From assembly GCA_036265615.1 (NCBI GenBank), contig DATAOT010000247.1, forward strand, positions 3,893 through 67,892: DNA of 64,000 nt, given 5' to 3'. Below, piece by piece: positions 27,051-35,233 of this stretch (position 1 is the stretch's first letter; each line of letters begins with the position of its first letter). The position numbers and the translations under genes are program-made. Below the pieces are notes generated by a model. It made no database searches. It was not told where the DNA came from and worked only from the letters and a program-made list of their open reading frames with translations. This stretch comes from DATAFF01 sp036265615 (lineage in GTDB: Bacteria; Pseudomonadota; Alphaproteobacteria; Rhizobiales; Aestuariivirgaceae).

Positions 27051-27068
27051 TTTGATCAAATGATCATT
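27051..27068. promoter_or_regulatory. Two overlapping palindromes, candidate FCD-GntR operator
   Basis: TTTGATCAAA (27051-27060) and AATGATCATT (27059-27068) are each perfect 10-bp palindromes that share two bases. They lie 38 bp before the GntR gene and about 95 bp before the divergent binding protein gene. FCD-type GntR proteins usually bind short palindromes with an AT-rich core, so this is the natural operator candidate for control of both directions. Confidence 0.55.
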
Positions 27069-27106
27069 AATCTAACATCAGACCCGTTTCAAGGCCGAGG
27101 GCCTCC

Positions 27107-27808
27107 ATGACTGTCGCCGACATTTATCGCAGACGAGCCGCGAGCCTGCCGAAGATGCCGCTCGAGCGGGCGACGCTGCCGAGCGAGATCTACCGCCGGC
27201 TCAAGCTGATGATCCTGGATGGCGGCCTCAAGCCGGGCGAGCTCGTCACGATTCAGAGCTTGTCGCGGGCCTTCGGCGTGAGCGCGATGCCGGTTCGCGA
27301 GGCCTTGCAGAGGCTGACGGGCGAACGGGCGCTGACCGTCATATCGGGGCGCTCGGTCGGCATTCCGCAGCTCGCCGCCGACCGATTGCGAGACCTCACC
27401 AATGTTCGCATGGCGCTCGAGGGCACGGCCGCCGAGTGGGCGGCAGCCCGCATCAGCGCCGACGACTTGATCAAGCTTGGCAGCCTGGTGACGGTCATGC
27501 GCAAAGCCGCTGCCGCCGGCGACACCCGAGCCTATGTCCACGCCAATTACGATTTCCATTTCACCATCTATGGCGCCGCCGGTTCGGAGACGCTGCTCGG
27601 CGTCATCGAGGGCCTCTGGCTGCAGGTCAGTCCCTATTTCCATCTGCTGCACGGCTCGGGGAACTATATCGATGCCAATGTGCAGCACCGCCTGGCGCTG
27701 CAGGCCCTCAAGCGCCGCGACGCCCGCTCCTGCGGCAAGCACATCCGGCAGGACATCCGGGCGGCGACCGAAGTCCTCCTTCGTCTGCTCGGGCCGGGAC
27801 CAGTCTGA
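27107..27808 (+). CDS. GntR-family transcriptional regulator, FCD subfamily
   Basis: A 233-residue regulator with an N-terminal winged helix (residues 25-85: LPSEIYRRLKLMILDGGLKPGELVTIQSLSRAFGVSAMPVREALQRL) and an all-helical FCD ligand-binding domain (RMALEGTAAEWAAARI onward). FCD proteins commonly sense sugar acids such as gluconate or galactonate. It is divergent from the Rbs-type operon and is the likely local repressor. Its stop abuts the stop of the convergent esterase gene with no gap. Confidence 0.93.
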   Translation: MTVADIYRRRAASLPKMPLERATLPSEIYRRLKLMILDGGLKPGELVTIQSLSRAFGVSAMPVREALQRLTGERALTVISGRSVGIPQLAADRLRDLTNVRMALEGTAAEWAAARISADDLIKLGSLVTVMRKAAAAGDTRAYVHANYDFHFTIYGAAGSETLLGVIEGLWLQVSPYFHLLHGSGNYIDANVQHRLALQALKRRDARSCGKHIRQDIRAATEVLLRLLGPGPV

Positions 27809-29014
27809 TCAAGGCGACGCGAGCCGACTCGCTTCTCGCTCGAAGAAGAACCTCACCATCTCGCGCGATGCATCGGGGCCAAGCGGGTCGGAGAAGCTGC
27901 CATCGGTGCTCCCGCCGGACCAGGCGTGCCCGCCACCTTCGATAATCCAATACTCGGCCCTGACCAGCCCGTTGTCGTCCCGCGTGATCATGCGCCGAAA
28001 TGATCGACCATTGCCTTCAGGCCTCTTTCCATCTCGGATCTCGCGACTGCCAGCGTGAGCAGCGATGATTTTTGCTCCATTTGAGGGGTGTACGATGTGG
28101 TCGGCCGAGCCATGAAATACGATTGCCGGTACGGAAGGCCTGTTCCCGCTTTGCTGGGTTGATGGAGAGACTTGCCCTCTCATGGCCGCCAATGCAGACA
28201 CGACGTCCGAGGCCGATCGATAAGGCAGGCCCGAGTGGATTCCGACGGCTGAAAAGACGTCCGGGTAAGTGGCAGCCATGATCGCCGCCATCGCGCCGCC
28301 GGCCGACAAGCCGGCAACGTACGCTCTTCCAGGATGGATCCTGAATTCGGCGATGAGGGTCTGCGCAAGGTCGGCAATGGATTGAGCTTCGCCCGCGCCC
28401 CTCGTCTGATTTTGCGGATTGAACCAGTTCCAGCAGGCTGACGAGTTGGCAGATTTTGGCTGAGCCGGATAGGCGACGACGAACCCGTTCTGTTCCGCCA
28501 GCTGATTCATTCGCGTACCGGCTGCGAAGTCCTCCGGCGTCTGGGTGCAGCCATGCAGCATGATCAGCAGCGATCGAGGTTCGGCCAATGAGCGGGCGGG
28601 TATGTAGAGCTTGAAAGATCGATGCCCCTGGCCCGAACCGATCGAGCGCGTTTCAAAGCGAGCCCCCGGCGGGATTTGCAGCGGACGATGCCTGCCGCCA
28701 TCGGGTGAGACGCCCGGTTCGAGCACACGCTGCTTGAGGCGGCCGAGGGCATCGATCACCTCGTGCAGCGGGCGGGTTATACGAAAATTTCTGCCGAATC
28801 CCCTGCTCTCCCCGGCAGGGGATTTCGCCGCGCCGCCAGCTTCACTCCAGGATTCGTGACCGAGATCGATGGTGCCTGCACGATTTGGAGGTTCGCCAGC
28901 CTCCTCCTTCGATCCGAGCAGGGCCTTGCGAATTTCCCGAGTTGCCCCTGCGAGATCGCCGGCCCGGGTCAAGTCCAGGGCAATCTGCATGCTCTTCGCC
29001 AGCTTTGGTGACAC
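27809..29014 (-). CDS. PHB depolymerase-family esterase
   Basis: An approximately 401-residue alpha/beta-hydrolase of the LpqC/PHB depolymerase family. The oxyanion region MLHGCTQTPEDFAAGTRMN, the nucleophile elbow GLSAG (in YVAGLSAGGAMAAIMA) and a C-terminal His region (EGGGHAWSGG) are present. An N-terminal extension of about 150 residues precedes the hydrolase core. The GTG at 29014 (VSPKLAKSM) with GGAG upstream is my choice of start; ATG 28990 is an alternative. There is no obvious secretion signal, so it may be intracellular. Substrate unknown. Confidence 0.82.
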   Translation of the reverse strand: MSPKLAKSMQIALDLTRAGDLAGATREIRKALLGSKEEAGEPPNRAGTIDLGHESWSEAGGAAKSPAGESRGFGRNFRITRPLHEVIDALGRLKQRVLEPGVSPDGGRHRPLQIPPGARFETRSIGSGQGHRSFKLYIPARSLAEPRSLLIMLHGCTQTPEDFAAGTRMNQLAEQNGFVVAYPAQPKSANSSACWNWFNPQNQTRGAGEAQSIADLAQTLIAEFRIHPGRAYVAGLSAGGAMAAIMAATYPDVFSAVGIHSGLPYRSASDVVSALAAMRGQVSPSTQQSGNRPSVPAIVFHGSADHIVHPSNGAKIIAAHAGSREIRDGKRPEGNGRSFRRMITRDDNGLVRAEYWIIEGGGHAWSGGSTDGSFSDPLGPDASREMVRFFFEREASRLASP

Positions 29015-29094
29015 GCGGCTTAGCTCCCTTATGGTGCACTGCACAATGGGAGATGGGGGCTGCAGCGCACTTTGCAAAGGGGGTCTCGGCTCGC

Positions 29095-30462
29095 TTATCG
29101 CGGCAGTAGCTTCACCTTTAAGCCCGTCCGGGGTCGCAGCGTGATGAGACCGACGGGTTCGATCTCCTCCGGATTCACGATCTCGAGCCGCCATCGTCCA
29201 GCCAGCACAGCAAGGATCAACGTACCCTCCATCATCGCAAAGCCCTGGCCGATGCAGATCCGCGGCCCTGCTCCGAAGGGCAAATAGGCAAAGCGGTCCC
29301 GCTCGCCTTGGCCGGCAGCAAACCGCTCGGGTTGAAATCGTTCCGGGTCATGCCACAGCTTGCGATGGCGGTGCAGCAGCCAAGGAGAGACAATGACGTC
29401 CGTACCAGCCGCAACCTCATGTCCTGCCACAACGTCGCCGGCAATGGCGCGCCGCGCTATCGTATGAACGGGCGGATAAAGACGCATCGCCTCCTCGAGA
29501 ACTTGCCGCGTATAGGTCAGCCGAGCCAGATCGGCCGATCGAACGGCACCGCCTTCCACCACCCTGTTCAACTCCGACTGCAGTGCTTCATCCGCGCCCC
29601 GATGCATGCCGAGCAGATACGATGCCCAGACCACCGCCATGGCGGTGGTCTCGTGACCGGCAGTGAAGATCGTGGCGATTTGCGCCCGGATTTCGCTATC
29701 CGACATTCCCTGCCCCGTTTCCGCATCTCGCGCCGTCATGAGAAGCGTGAGCAGGTCCGTGCGCTCGCCATGTTCGCGCTTGCGGGAAGCCATCAATCGT
29801 GAAATCACGGGCTCGAACCCGCGAACTGCCGATCGACCTCTCCAGATAGCAGGCCGTGGCACCCATTGCGGCAGACCCAGCAGATCGGCCACGCCGGGAT
29901 GGACCACTCTCTGATACTTGGCAATCCCCTGCGCGATCTCCATGACTTCTTCGGAACTGTCGAGAGAGAACATGGCCTTGGAGATGATGGTCAGTGTCAG
30001 AAGAACGATCTCGCTCACGAGATCCAGGATCGTTCCAGCTCGCCATCGGTCGGCGACCTTGGCCGTCTCCGCGACGATCAATTCTCCAAGCGATTCGAGA
30101 TTTCTGGCGCTGAAGGCGGGCGCCATGATCCGCCTTTGGCGCTTCCATTCGCTTCCCTCTGTCGTGATCAGACCGCGTCCCAGGCCCGGCTCCAGAAGAT
30201 TCCTGGCGATCGGCGTCTTTTCATAATTCGAATGGTTGTCGAGCAGGACATGGCGTGCTGCCGGCGGGCTGTTCGCGACCACCACGTGGCGGAACAACAG
30301 ATGGCGTTCCATCCAGTCGAGCTCATAGGCCTCCTCGCTCCAAAGCTCCAGATTGTTGTCCGCTGAGGCACGGATCACACCGAAGATGGATGGCGGTTTC
30401 TGAACCTGCCGGGGCCGCGCCAAGGCGCGGTCCCCATCTGGGTAAGAAATGTTCCTGGTCAT
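29095..30462 (-). CDS. Cytochrome P450
   Basis: A 455-residue heme monooxygenase. The I-helix oxygen-binding motif is AGHETTA, the K-helix ExxR is EEAMRLYPP, and the heme-binding loop is FGAGPRICIGQGFA with the Cys thiolate ligand. It has no membrane anchor, as expected of a soluble bacterial P450, and it needs a ferredoxin partner not encoded nearby. The sequence has a CYP102/CYP4-like feel in the heme region, but the subfamily cannot be set by eye. It is followed by the esterase on the same strand. Confidence 0.95.
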   Translation of the reverse strand: MTRNISYPDGDRALARPRQVQKPPSIFGVIRASADNNLELWSEEAYELDWMERHLLFRHVVVANSPPAARHVLLDNHSNYEKTPIARNLLEPGLGRGLITTEGSEWKRQRRIMAPAFSARNLESLGELIVAETAKVADRWRAGTILDLVSEIVLLTLTIISKAMFSLDSSEEVMEIAQGIAKYQRVVHPGVADLLGLPQWVPRPAIWRGRSAVRGFEPVISRLMASRKREHGERTDLLTLLMTARDAETGQGMSDSEIRAQIATIFTAGHETTAMAVVWASYLLGMHRGADEALQSELNRVVEGGAVRSADLARLTYTRQVLEEAMRLYPPVHTIARRAIAGDVVAGHEVAAGTDVIVSPWLLHRHRKLWHDPERFQPERFAAGQGERDRFAYLPFGAGPRICIGQGFAMMEGTLILAVLAGRWRLEIVNPEEIEPVGLITLRPRTGLKVKLLPR

Positions 30463-30470
30463 GCGCTATG

Positions 30471-31319
30471 TTACCACGCCGCTCCGCTCGGTGCCGCGAT
30501 CGCCCGATGGCGTGGCTGCAAAGAGTGAGCACCATCGCCCGGCACTCCCAATATCCAGCCTTCGACCTGTGCGACCGCCTGCAGGGCCGCAGGAAGGTCC
30601 GGCTTGAGAAACGTCCCAAGCGTGCCCTCGCGGTCGGCGCCTGCAAGCCAGGCAGCGACGCAGAAGGCGTCGTGCTGGTCGGCCGTGCGACCTTCCTTCG
30701 CGAAGTCGCGGCGCCACAGCGACGGATAGACCTCGGCAATGACGGAACCACCCGCTGGGACGTCCCATCCGTCGAATGGCCAGAAATGGACCTTCCCGCC
30801 ACTTTTTCGCCGAATGAAGCGCAACCACGGGAGTCCGGCATGTGTGGATTTCGCCACCGAGCCCTGCACGTCGAAATGAAACGGTGATTTGGCGCGAGGG
30901 GCCTGTTCATCCGTCAATCGGCGCCATCTGGCACTGCCGGTGCGCACGGCGCCGTTGCCGATCAGTCCCTGTCGCACGTAATCGACATAGGTATGGGCCT
31001 CGTCGGTCGGCCAGTGGTCCTGGAAATCCTCGAGAAAGGCCGGCCAGTTCAGCTTCAGCCCATGCGCCCGGAAGTAGCGCAGCGGAAATGAAAAGGCGTG
31101 ATCGATGCCGACCAGCGTCGGCATAGTCTCGGCGAGCCGCGCGATCAGCCATTCGGCGGTGTCACGCCGCGTCCAATATTTGCGGCGCGATGGTGGAGGA
31201 AGGACCTCGACCGGCACGCCCTCACCTTGGGCCAGGTAGATGCGCAAGCCCTTGAGGCTGGCCGTCGGAGTCTCTGCGCCTGAATAGTCAATACCGATGT
31301 AGCGAGCAAAGATGGGCAT
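30471..31319 (-). CDS. Conserved hypothetical protein, RNase H-fold-like (DUF429-like)
   Basis: A 282-residue protein of unknown function. The N-terminal YIGIDYSGAETP and the later VGIDHAFSFP resemble the acidic strands of RNase H-like folds seen in DUF429 proteins. A conserved-looking C-terminal stretch is ADQHDAFCVAAWLAGAD, where Asp residues could complete a metal site. The start at 31319 (MPIFARYIG) is favoured over 31343 by the position of the first strand, but the ribosome site is weak. It reads into the P450 gene after 8 bp. Confidence 0.6.
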   Translation of the reverse strand: MPIFARYIGIDYSGAETPTASLKGLRIYLAQGEGVPVEVLPPPSRRKYWTRRDTAEWLIARLAETMPTLVGIDHAFSFPLRYFRAHGLKLNWPAFLEDFQDHWPTDEAHTYVDYVRQGLIGNGAVRTGSARWRRLTDEQAPRAKSPFHFDVQGSVAKSTHAGLPWLRFIRRKSGGKVHFWPFDGWDVPAGGSVIAEVYPSLWRRDFAKEGRTADQHDAFCVAAWLAGADREGTLGTFLKPDLPAALQAVAQVEGWILGVPGDGAHSLQPRHRAIAAPSGAAW

Positions 31320-31442
31320 TCCATTCCGTACGCGTATGACCATAGTGCCGCAAGGCTCGCGTCACATTGCGGCGGCGGCGGAGTTTTGGCACCAATGGGG
31401 CGCTGCCGCCGCCTCGCGGAACGGGCATCCACTGGAGGTCAA

Positions 31443-32612
31443 ATGAAAATCGCATCTGTCGAAACATTTCGTTTGTATCCGATGGCCATCAAGGAGGCGT
31501 GGGTCGAGGACGAATATGTTTGGCCGAGCCATCCACCCTCGCTCCTCGTGAAAGTCACTGCCGAGGATGGCACATATGGCGTCGGCGAGGCATCGAGCCA
31601 AGAGTGGTACCTCGCTGAATCGAGCGAGCAGATCGAGGCCCAGATTGCGCCCTACGACAGGGTGCTGAGAGGTCGAGATCCGGAGAACTTCGCGCTTTGC
31701 CAGCATCTCATGGAGGCTGCTTACGGCGGCGGCATGCCCGGCTCGCGAACCGCGCGGTCGGGCGTGGACATGGCGCTGTACGACCTGGTCGGCAAAGCCC
31801 GTGGCCTGCCGGTGCATGCGCTGCTTGGGGGTGCCTATCGCAATGAGCTGACCATGCTGACCAACCTTTATCACAAGACACCGCAGGACATGGCGGATGG
31901 CTGTCGGGAATATGTGTCCCGCGGCTTCAAAGGCCTTAAGATCAAGGTCGGCGACGTCTTGCTGGCCAAGGGCTGGAGCCGTGACAACCTGCTTTCCGAG
32001 CTGGCCAAACTGGATGCTGCCGTGGCAGCAACTCCGCGCGACGTCCTGATCGACGCCGATGCCAATCAGGGATGGGAAAGCGCCGGATGGGCTGTCCAGT
32101 CATTGCGCCGCTACGCCGCTTGCGACAATCTTTCCATCGAGCAGCCCCTGCCCTATGCCGACCTGGACGGCCATGTTCACATCAGGCGTGCTGCCGGCGT
32201 GCCAGTCATCCTCGATGAGTCCGTCTGGTCGGCGAAACAGATGCTCCAGATCGCGCGAATGCAGGCTTGCGATCGCATCGTGCTCAAGCTCAATCGCCTG
32301 GGTGGGTTCTTCGAATCCATGAAAGTCGCCGCTATTTGTGAAAGCGCCAATATCGGCGTTTCGGTGGATACAAATCCCTACACCCTGATAGGCGATACCG
32401 CCTGCTGCCATATTGCTTCGGCGATCCGCACCCATTATCCGGTGGACTGTGAGGGCCATGTCTCCTTTCTCGACCTGGGGCCGCACAAATTCATCACGGG
32501 CGGAATTACGATCAAGGGCGGTCACGCATACCTTCCGGACGCGCCGGGGCTTGGGATCGACATCGACTGGAGCTCTCTCGCCAGGCACCGCGAGGCAGGA
32601 TACGAGCGTTGA
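31443..32612 (+). CDS. Enolase-superfamily enzyme, mandelate racemase/muconate lactonizing branch
   Basis: A 389-residue enzyme with the capping domain (residues 1-125) and TIM barrel. Visible active-site residues are K166-x-K168 (KIK), metal ligands D204, E233 and D258 with E259 beside it, and K282 on a later strand (VLKLN). This Lys-Lys arrangement matches the muconate lactonizing enzyme subgroup, which includes cycloisomerases, epimerases and hydroxyproline-betaine enzymes. The ATG at 31443 follows GGAGG. The Dpp-type importer lies downstream on the same strand. Reaction not assigned. Confidence 0.88.
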   Translation: MKIASVETFRLYPMAIKEAWVEDEYVWPSHPPSLLVKVTAEDGTYGVGEASSQEWYLAESSEQIEAQIAPYDRVLRGRDPENFALCQHLMEAAYGGGMPGSRTARSGVDMALYDLVGKARGLPVHALLGGAYRNELTMLTNLYHKTPQDMADGCREYVSRGFKGLKIKVGDVLLAKGWSRDNLLSELAKLDAAVAATPRDVLIDADANQGWESAGWAVQSLRRYAACDNLSIEQPLPYADLDGHVHIRRAAGVPVILDESVWSAKQMLQIARMQACDRIVLKLNRLGGFFESMKVAAICESANIGVSVDTNPYTLIGDTACCHIASAIRTHYPVDCEGHVSFLDLGPHKFITGGITIKGGHAYLPDAPGLGIDIDWSSLARHREAGYER

Positions 32613-32645
32613 CTGTCCCCGGCCGAGTTCGGGTGACCACCCGTC

Positions 32646-33560
32646 TCAGTCCACGCTCCGAAACATCTCGATGGCGGTTGCGGCAGCATTTGGCAGAACA
32701 TCTGTGCTCTCACTCATGCGCCTGCCCTCGGTGAACATCACCAGGATCATGGGAGCAAGGCCGGGCACCTCAATTCGCGCCGCATCATGGCGGCGATAGC
32801 TGGCGCGCGCATCGCCCGTCCAGCCGGTCCATCCGGCCTTGGACCAAAGCCTCGCAGCCGCCGGCAGCCCCGCTCCGAAGTAACCGGTCACCTGGGCATT
32901 GGGGTTCGCCGCGACCCATGCCGCGTCATGCCGCCTGGCCAGCAGATCCTGCATCGCCAGCCGACTGTCGCGGGAGAATGTGTCCCCGGCGAAGATCTCG
33001 TGAAACAGCCGTGCCGTGGCATTCGTCGTCAGGCTGTTGTGCCCCAGGGCGTCGACCAGCTGACGTTCGCGGCCATATCGGTCGTCATCCATGTTTTTTT
33101 GCGCCACATTGATCGGCGCCATTTCCGGCCAATCGAAGCTGCGAATCCATCGATTGGCGAAGCTGCGCCTGTCCACCCAATCCTGCAGCTCACGGCCATC
33201 GAGCAATGTGTCGCCGGTCGTCTCGGTCACCAGATCGATGATGTAGTTGGTCGCCGTGTTGCTCGACCATTTGATCATGTCGTGCATCGCGCGGTCGAGC
33301 TCGGCATGGGGCTCGATCCCGCCGGCCTCGAGACAGTGGAGCGCCGCCGCCATCCAGAACGTCTTGATGACCGAGCAGGGATAGAAGGGCAGATCGCCAT
33401 TGTGCGAGAAGCCCTGCGGAGCGCCCGGGCCGTCATAGACGGCAACCGTCAGCCCGAGGCTGGAAGCTGTGAGGCCAAGCGCTGCGTTGTTGGCGAGGAT
33501 GGTCGAAACGAGGCGGGAACCCACCTCGGCAATGGCTCGATCGTCTCGGAAAAATCTCAT
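32646..33560 (-). CDS. Class A beta-lactamase-like serine hydrolase
   Basis: A 304-residue protein with the penicillin-recognising fold. The catalytic S63-x-x-K66 is in CSVIKTF, the SxN element is S99-S-N101, and a KAG triad near the C-terminus replaces the usual KTG. There is no evident signal peptide, which is unusual for a true beta-lactamase and suggests a cytoplasmic amide or ester hydrolase. It is convergent with the enolase-family gene and divergent from the Dpp-type importer, so it may process what that importer brings in. Confidence 0.82.
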   Translation of the reverse strand: MRFFRDDRAIAEVGSRLVSTILANNAALGLTASSLGLTVAVYDGPGAPQGFSHNGDLPFYPCSVIKTFWMAAALHCLEAGGIEPHAELDRAMHDMIKWSSNTATNYIIDLVTETTGDTLLDGRELQDWVDRRSFANRWIRSFDWPEMAPINVAQKNMDDDRYGRERQLVDALGHNSLTTNATARLFHEIFAGDTFSRDSRLAMQDLLARRHDAAWVAANPNAQVTGYFGAGLPAAARLWSKAGWTGWTGDARASYRRHDAARIEVPGLAPMILVMFTEGRRMSESTDVLPNAAATAIEMFRSVD

Positions 33561-33672
33561 GGCCGAGCAGTTGACTTCTTCATGAAGAGCGCCGCTGAAT
33601 CAAGGACGTGCCGGGAGCCGGCCCGCGCACCGCTCTCATACATGAGTTCACGCCTTCCGTCAGGAGATTTTG

Positions 33673-35184
33673 ATGCGCAACAGCCTGATCGTCGCGTTGT
33701 TGGGATTGATGACCATAGGAGCTGGATCGGCCGATGCATGGGCACAGGGTTCCGAGCGGTTTCGCCTGGGGATCTTTGCCGATGCACAGTCGCTCGATCC
33801 GATCGCCACCAGCGACAATCCCTCGATTTGGTCGCAGCTGCTGATCTACGATACCCTGATCAGGCCGGCCAGGGATGGCACCAAGCTTGAGCCTGGATTG
33901 GCCGAATCCTGGACGTCCAATGCTGACGGTACGGAATTCGTTTTCAAGCTGCGCGACGCCAAATTCTCCGACGGCACGCAAGTGACGGTTGACGACGTCA
34001 TCGCATCGCTCAAGCGGGCGCAGAGCGATCAGTCCAACTGGAAGCGCTTCTTCAAGCCGATAAGCCGAATGGAAGCCGTCGACGCCAGGACAGTCAAGAT
34101 CGCGCTCGACAAGCCGTTCACGCCCTTGCTGAACAATCTTGCCCTGTTCAGCGCCGCGATCCTGCCTGCAAAACAGCTGCAGGAGAAAGGAGCGAGCTTC
34201 TTCGAAAAGCCGATCGGCTCAGGCCCGTTCATGCTGAAGAACTGGGCGCGCGGCAGCAAGATCGAGCTCGCCGCCAACCCGAACTATTGGCAGAAGGGGA
34301 AGCCATCGGTCAAGGAAGTCGACATCATGGTGATCGGCGAGGACAACAGCCGCGTGCTGCAGCTTCAGGCCGGGCAGATCGACGCGATGATCAATGTGCC
34401 GGTCAATCAGATCAAGTCCATCGCATCCTCCGGCGACATCACCGCGAAGGTCGCTCCGGTCTATAGGATAGACTTGGTTCAGCTGAACACCAGGGAAAAG
34501 CCGCTCGACAATGAGAAGGTGCGCCAGGCGCTGAACTATGCCATCGACAAGGAGGGGATCATTCAGGGGCTCCTGTTCGGCACCGGCACGCCCGCCGTCT
34601 CCTCGATGCCGGTCATGCGCTATCACAACACTGCCCTGAAGCCCTATCCCCATGATCCGGAAAAAGCCAAGGCGCTCCTTAAGGACGCCGGTCTTCCCGA
34701 CGGCTTTTCGATGACGATGCTGGTGCAATCCGGCGATACGACGTTCCAGCAGGTCGGCGCCGCGATCCAGGCAAATCTCCAGGATGTCGGCGTGAAGACC
34801 GAGCTGCAGCTGATTGAATCGGGGGCGCAGTGGGACACCACCAAGAGCGGCAAGTATCAGGCATCGCTCAGCTATGCCACGAGCGACACTGTCGATCCCG
34901 ACCAGCTTATCGGCTTCACGGCAGTCAATCCCGAACGGGCCGATGCCTTTCACACCGAATGGAAAAGCGACCGTCTGAACGAGCTCTACGACAAGGAGCG
35001 GGTGACGGCTGATGGTCCGGAGCGGGAAAAGATGTTCCAGGAGATGGAGCAGATCGTCCATGACGGGTCGCCATTCATTTTCCTCTACAACAAGGGCGCA
35101 ACCTACGCCTACCGCAACAATGTAGAGGGATTCGAGGTGCTGCCGACCTCCAACTGGCGACTGGAAGACGTCGTCGTGAAGTAA
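33673..35184 (+). CDS. Peptide/opine-type ABC substrate-binding protein (SBP family 5)
   Basis: A 503-residue periplasmic binding protein with a Sec signal (MRNSLIVALLGLMTIGAGSADAWAQ). SBP_bac_5 features include LAESWTSNADGTEFVFKLRD and KVRQALNYAIDKEGI. The ATG at 33673 follows AGGAG by 6 nt. It is the first of five same-strand importer genes. Family 5 proteins bind oligopeptides, nickel, opines or conjugated sugars, so the ligand is open. Confidence 0.93.
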   Translation: MRNSLIVALLGLMTIGAGSADAWAQGSERFRLGIFADAQSLDPIATSDNPSIWSQLLIYDTLIRPARDGTKLEPGLAESWTSNADGTEFVFKLRDAKFSDGTQVTVDDVIASLKRAQSDQSNWKRFFKPISRMEAVDARTVKIALDKPFTPLLNNLALFSAAILPAKQLQEKGASFFEKPIGSGPFMLKNWARGSKIELAANPNYWQKGKPSVKEVDIMVIGEDNSRVLQLQAGQIDAMINVPVNQIKSIASSGDITAKVAPVYRIDLVQLNTREKPLDNEKVRQALNYAIDKEGIIQGLLFGTGTPAVSSMPVMRYHNTALKPYPHDPEKAKALLKDAGLPDGFSMTMLVQSGDTTFQQVGAAIQANLQDVGVKTELQLIESGAQWDTTKSGKYQASLSYATSDTVDPDQLIGFTAVNPERADAFHTEWKSDRLNELYDKERVTADGPEREKMFQEMEQIVHDGSPFIFLYNKGATYAYRNNVEGFEVLPTSNWRLEDVVVK

Positions 35185-35187
35185 CAT

Positions 35188-35216
35188 GATTGCGGGCGCC
35201 GGAGCCGCCCGCAATC
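35188..35216 (+). promoter_or_regulatory. Intercistronic hairpin with perfect 11-bp stem
   Basis: GATTGCGGGCG (35188-35198) is perfectly complementary to CGCCCGCAATC (35206-35216), with a 7-nt loop. There is no T-run after it. It separates the binding protein gene from the permease gene, as expected for a structure that protects the upstream mRNA and lowers downstream expression. It also argues against a permease start at 35186, which would put the hairpin inside the coding region. Confidence 0.7.
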
Positions 35217-35233
35217 CCATCGACTGTGACAGC

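Noticed and set aside
35186..35233. Earlier start for the DppB permease
   Set aside because: It would add non-homologous residues and place an 11-bp-stem hairpin inside the coding sequence.
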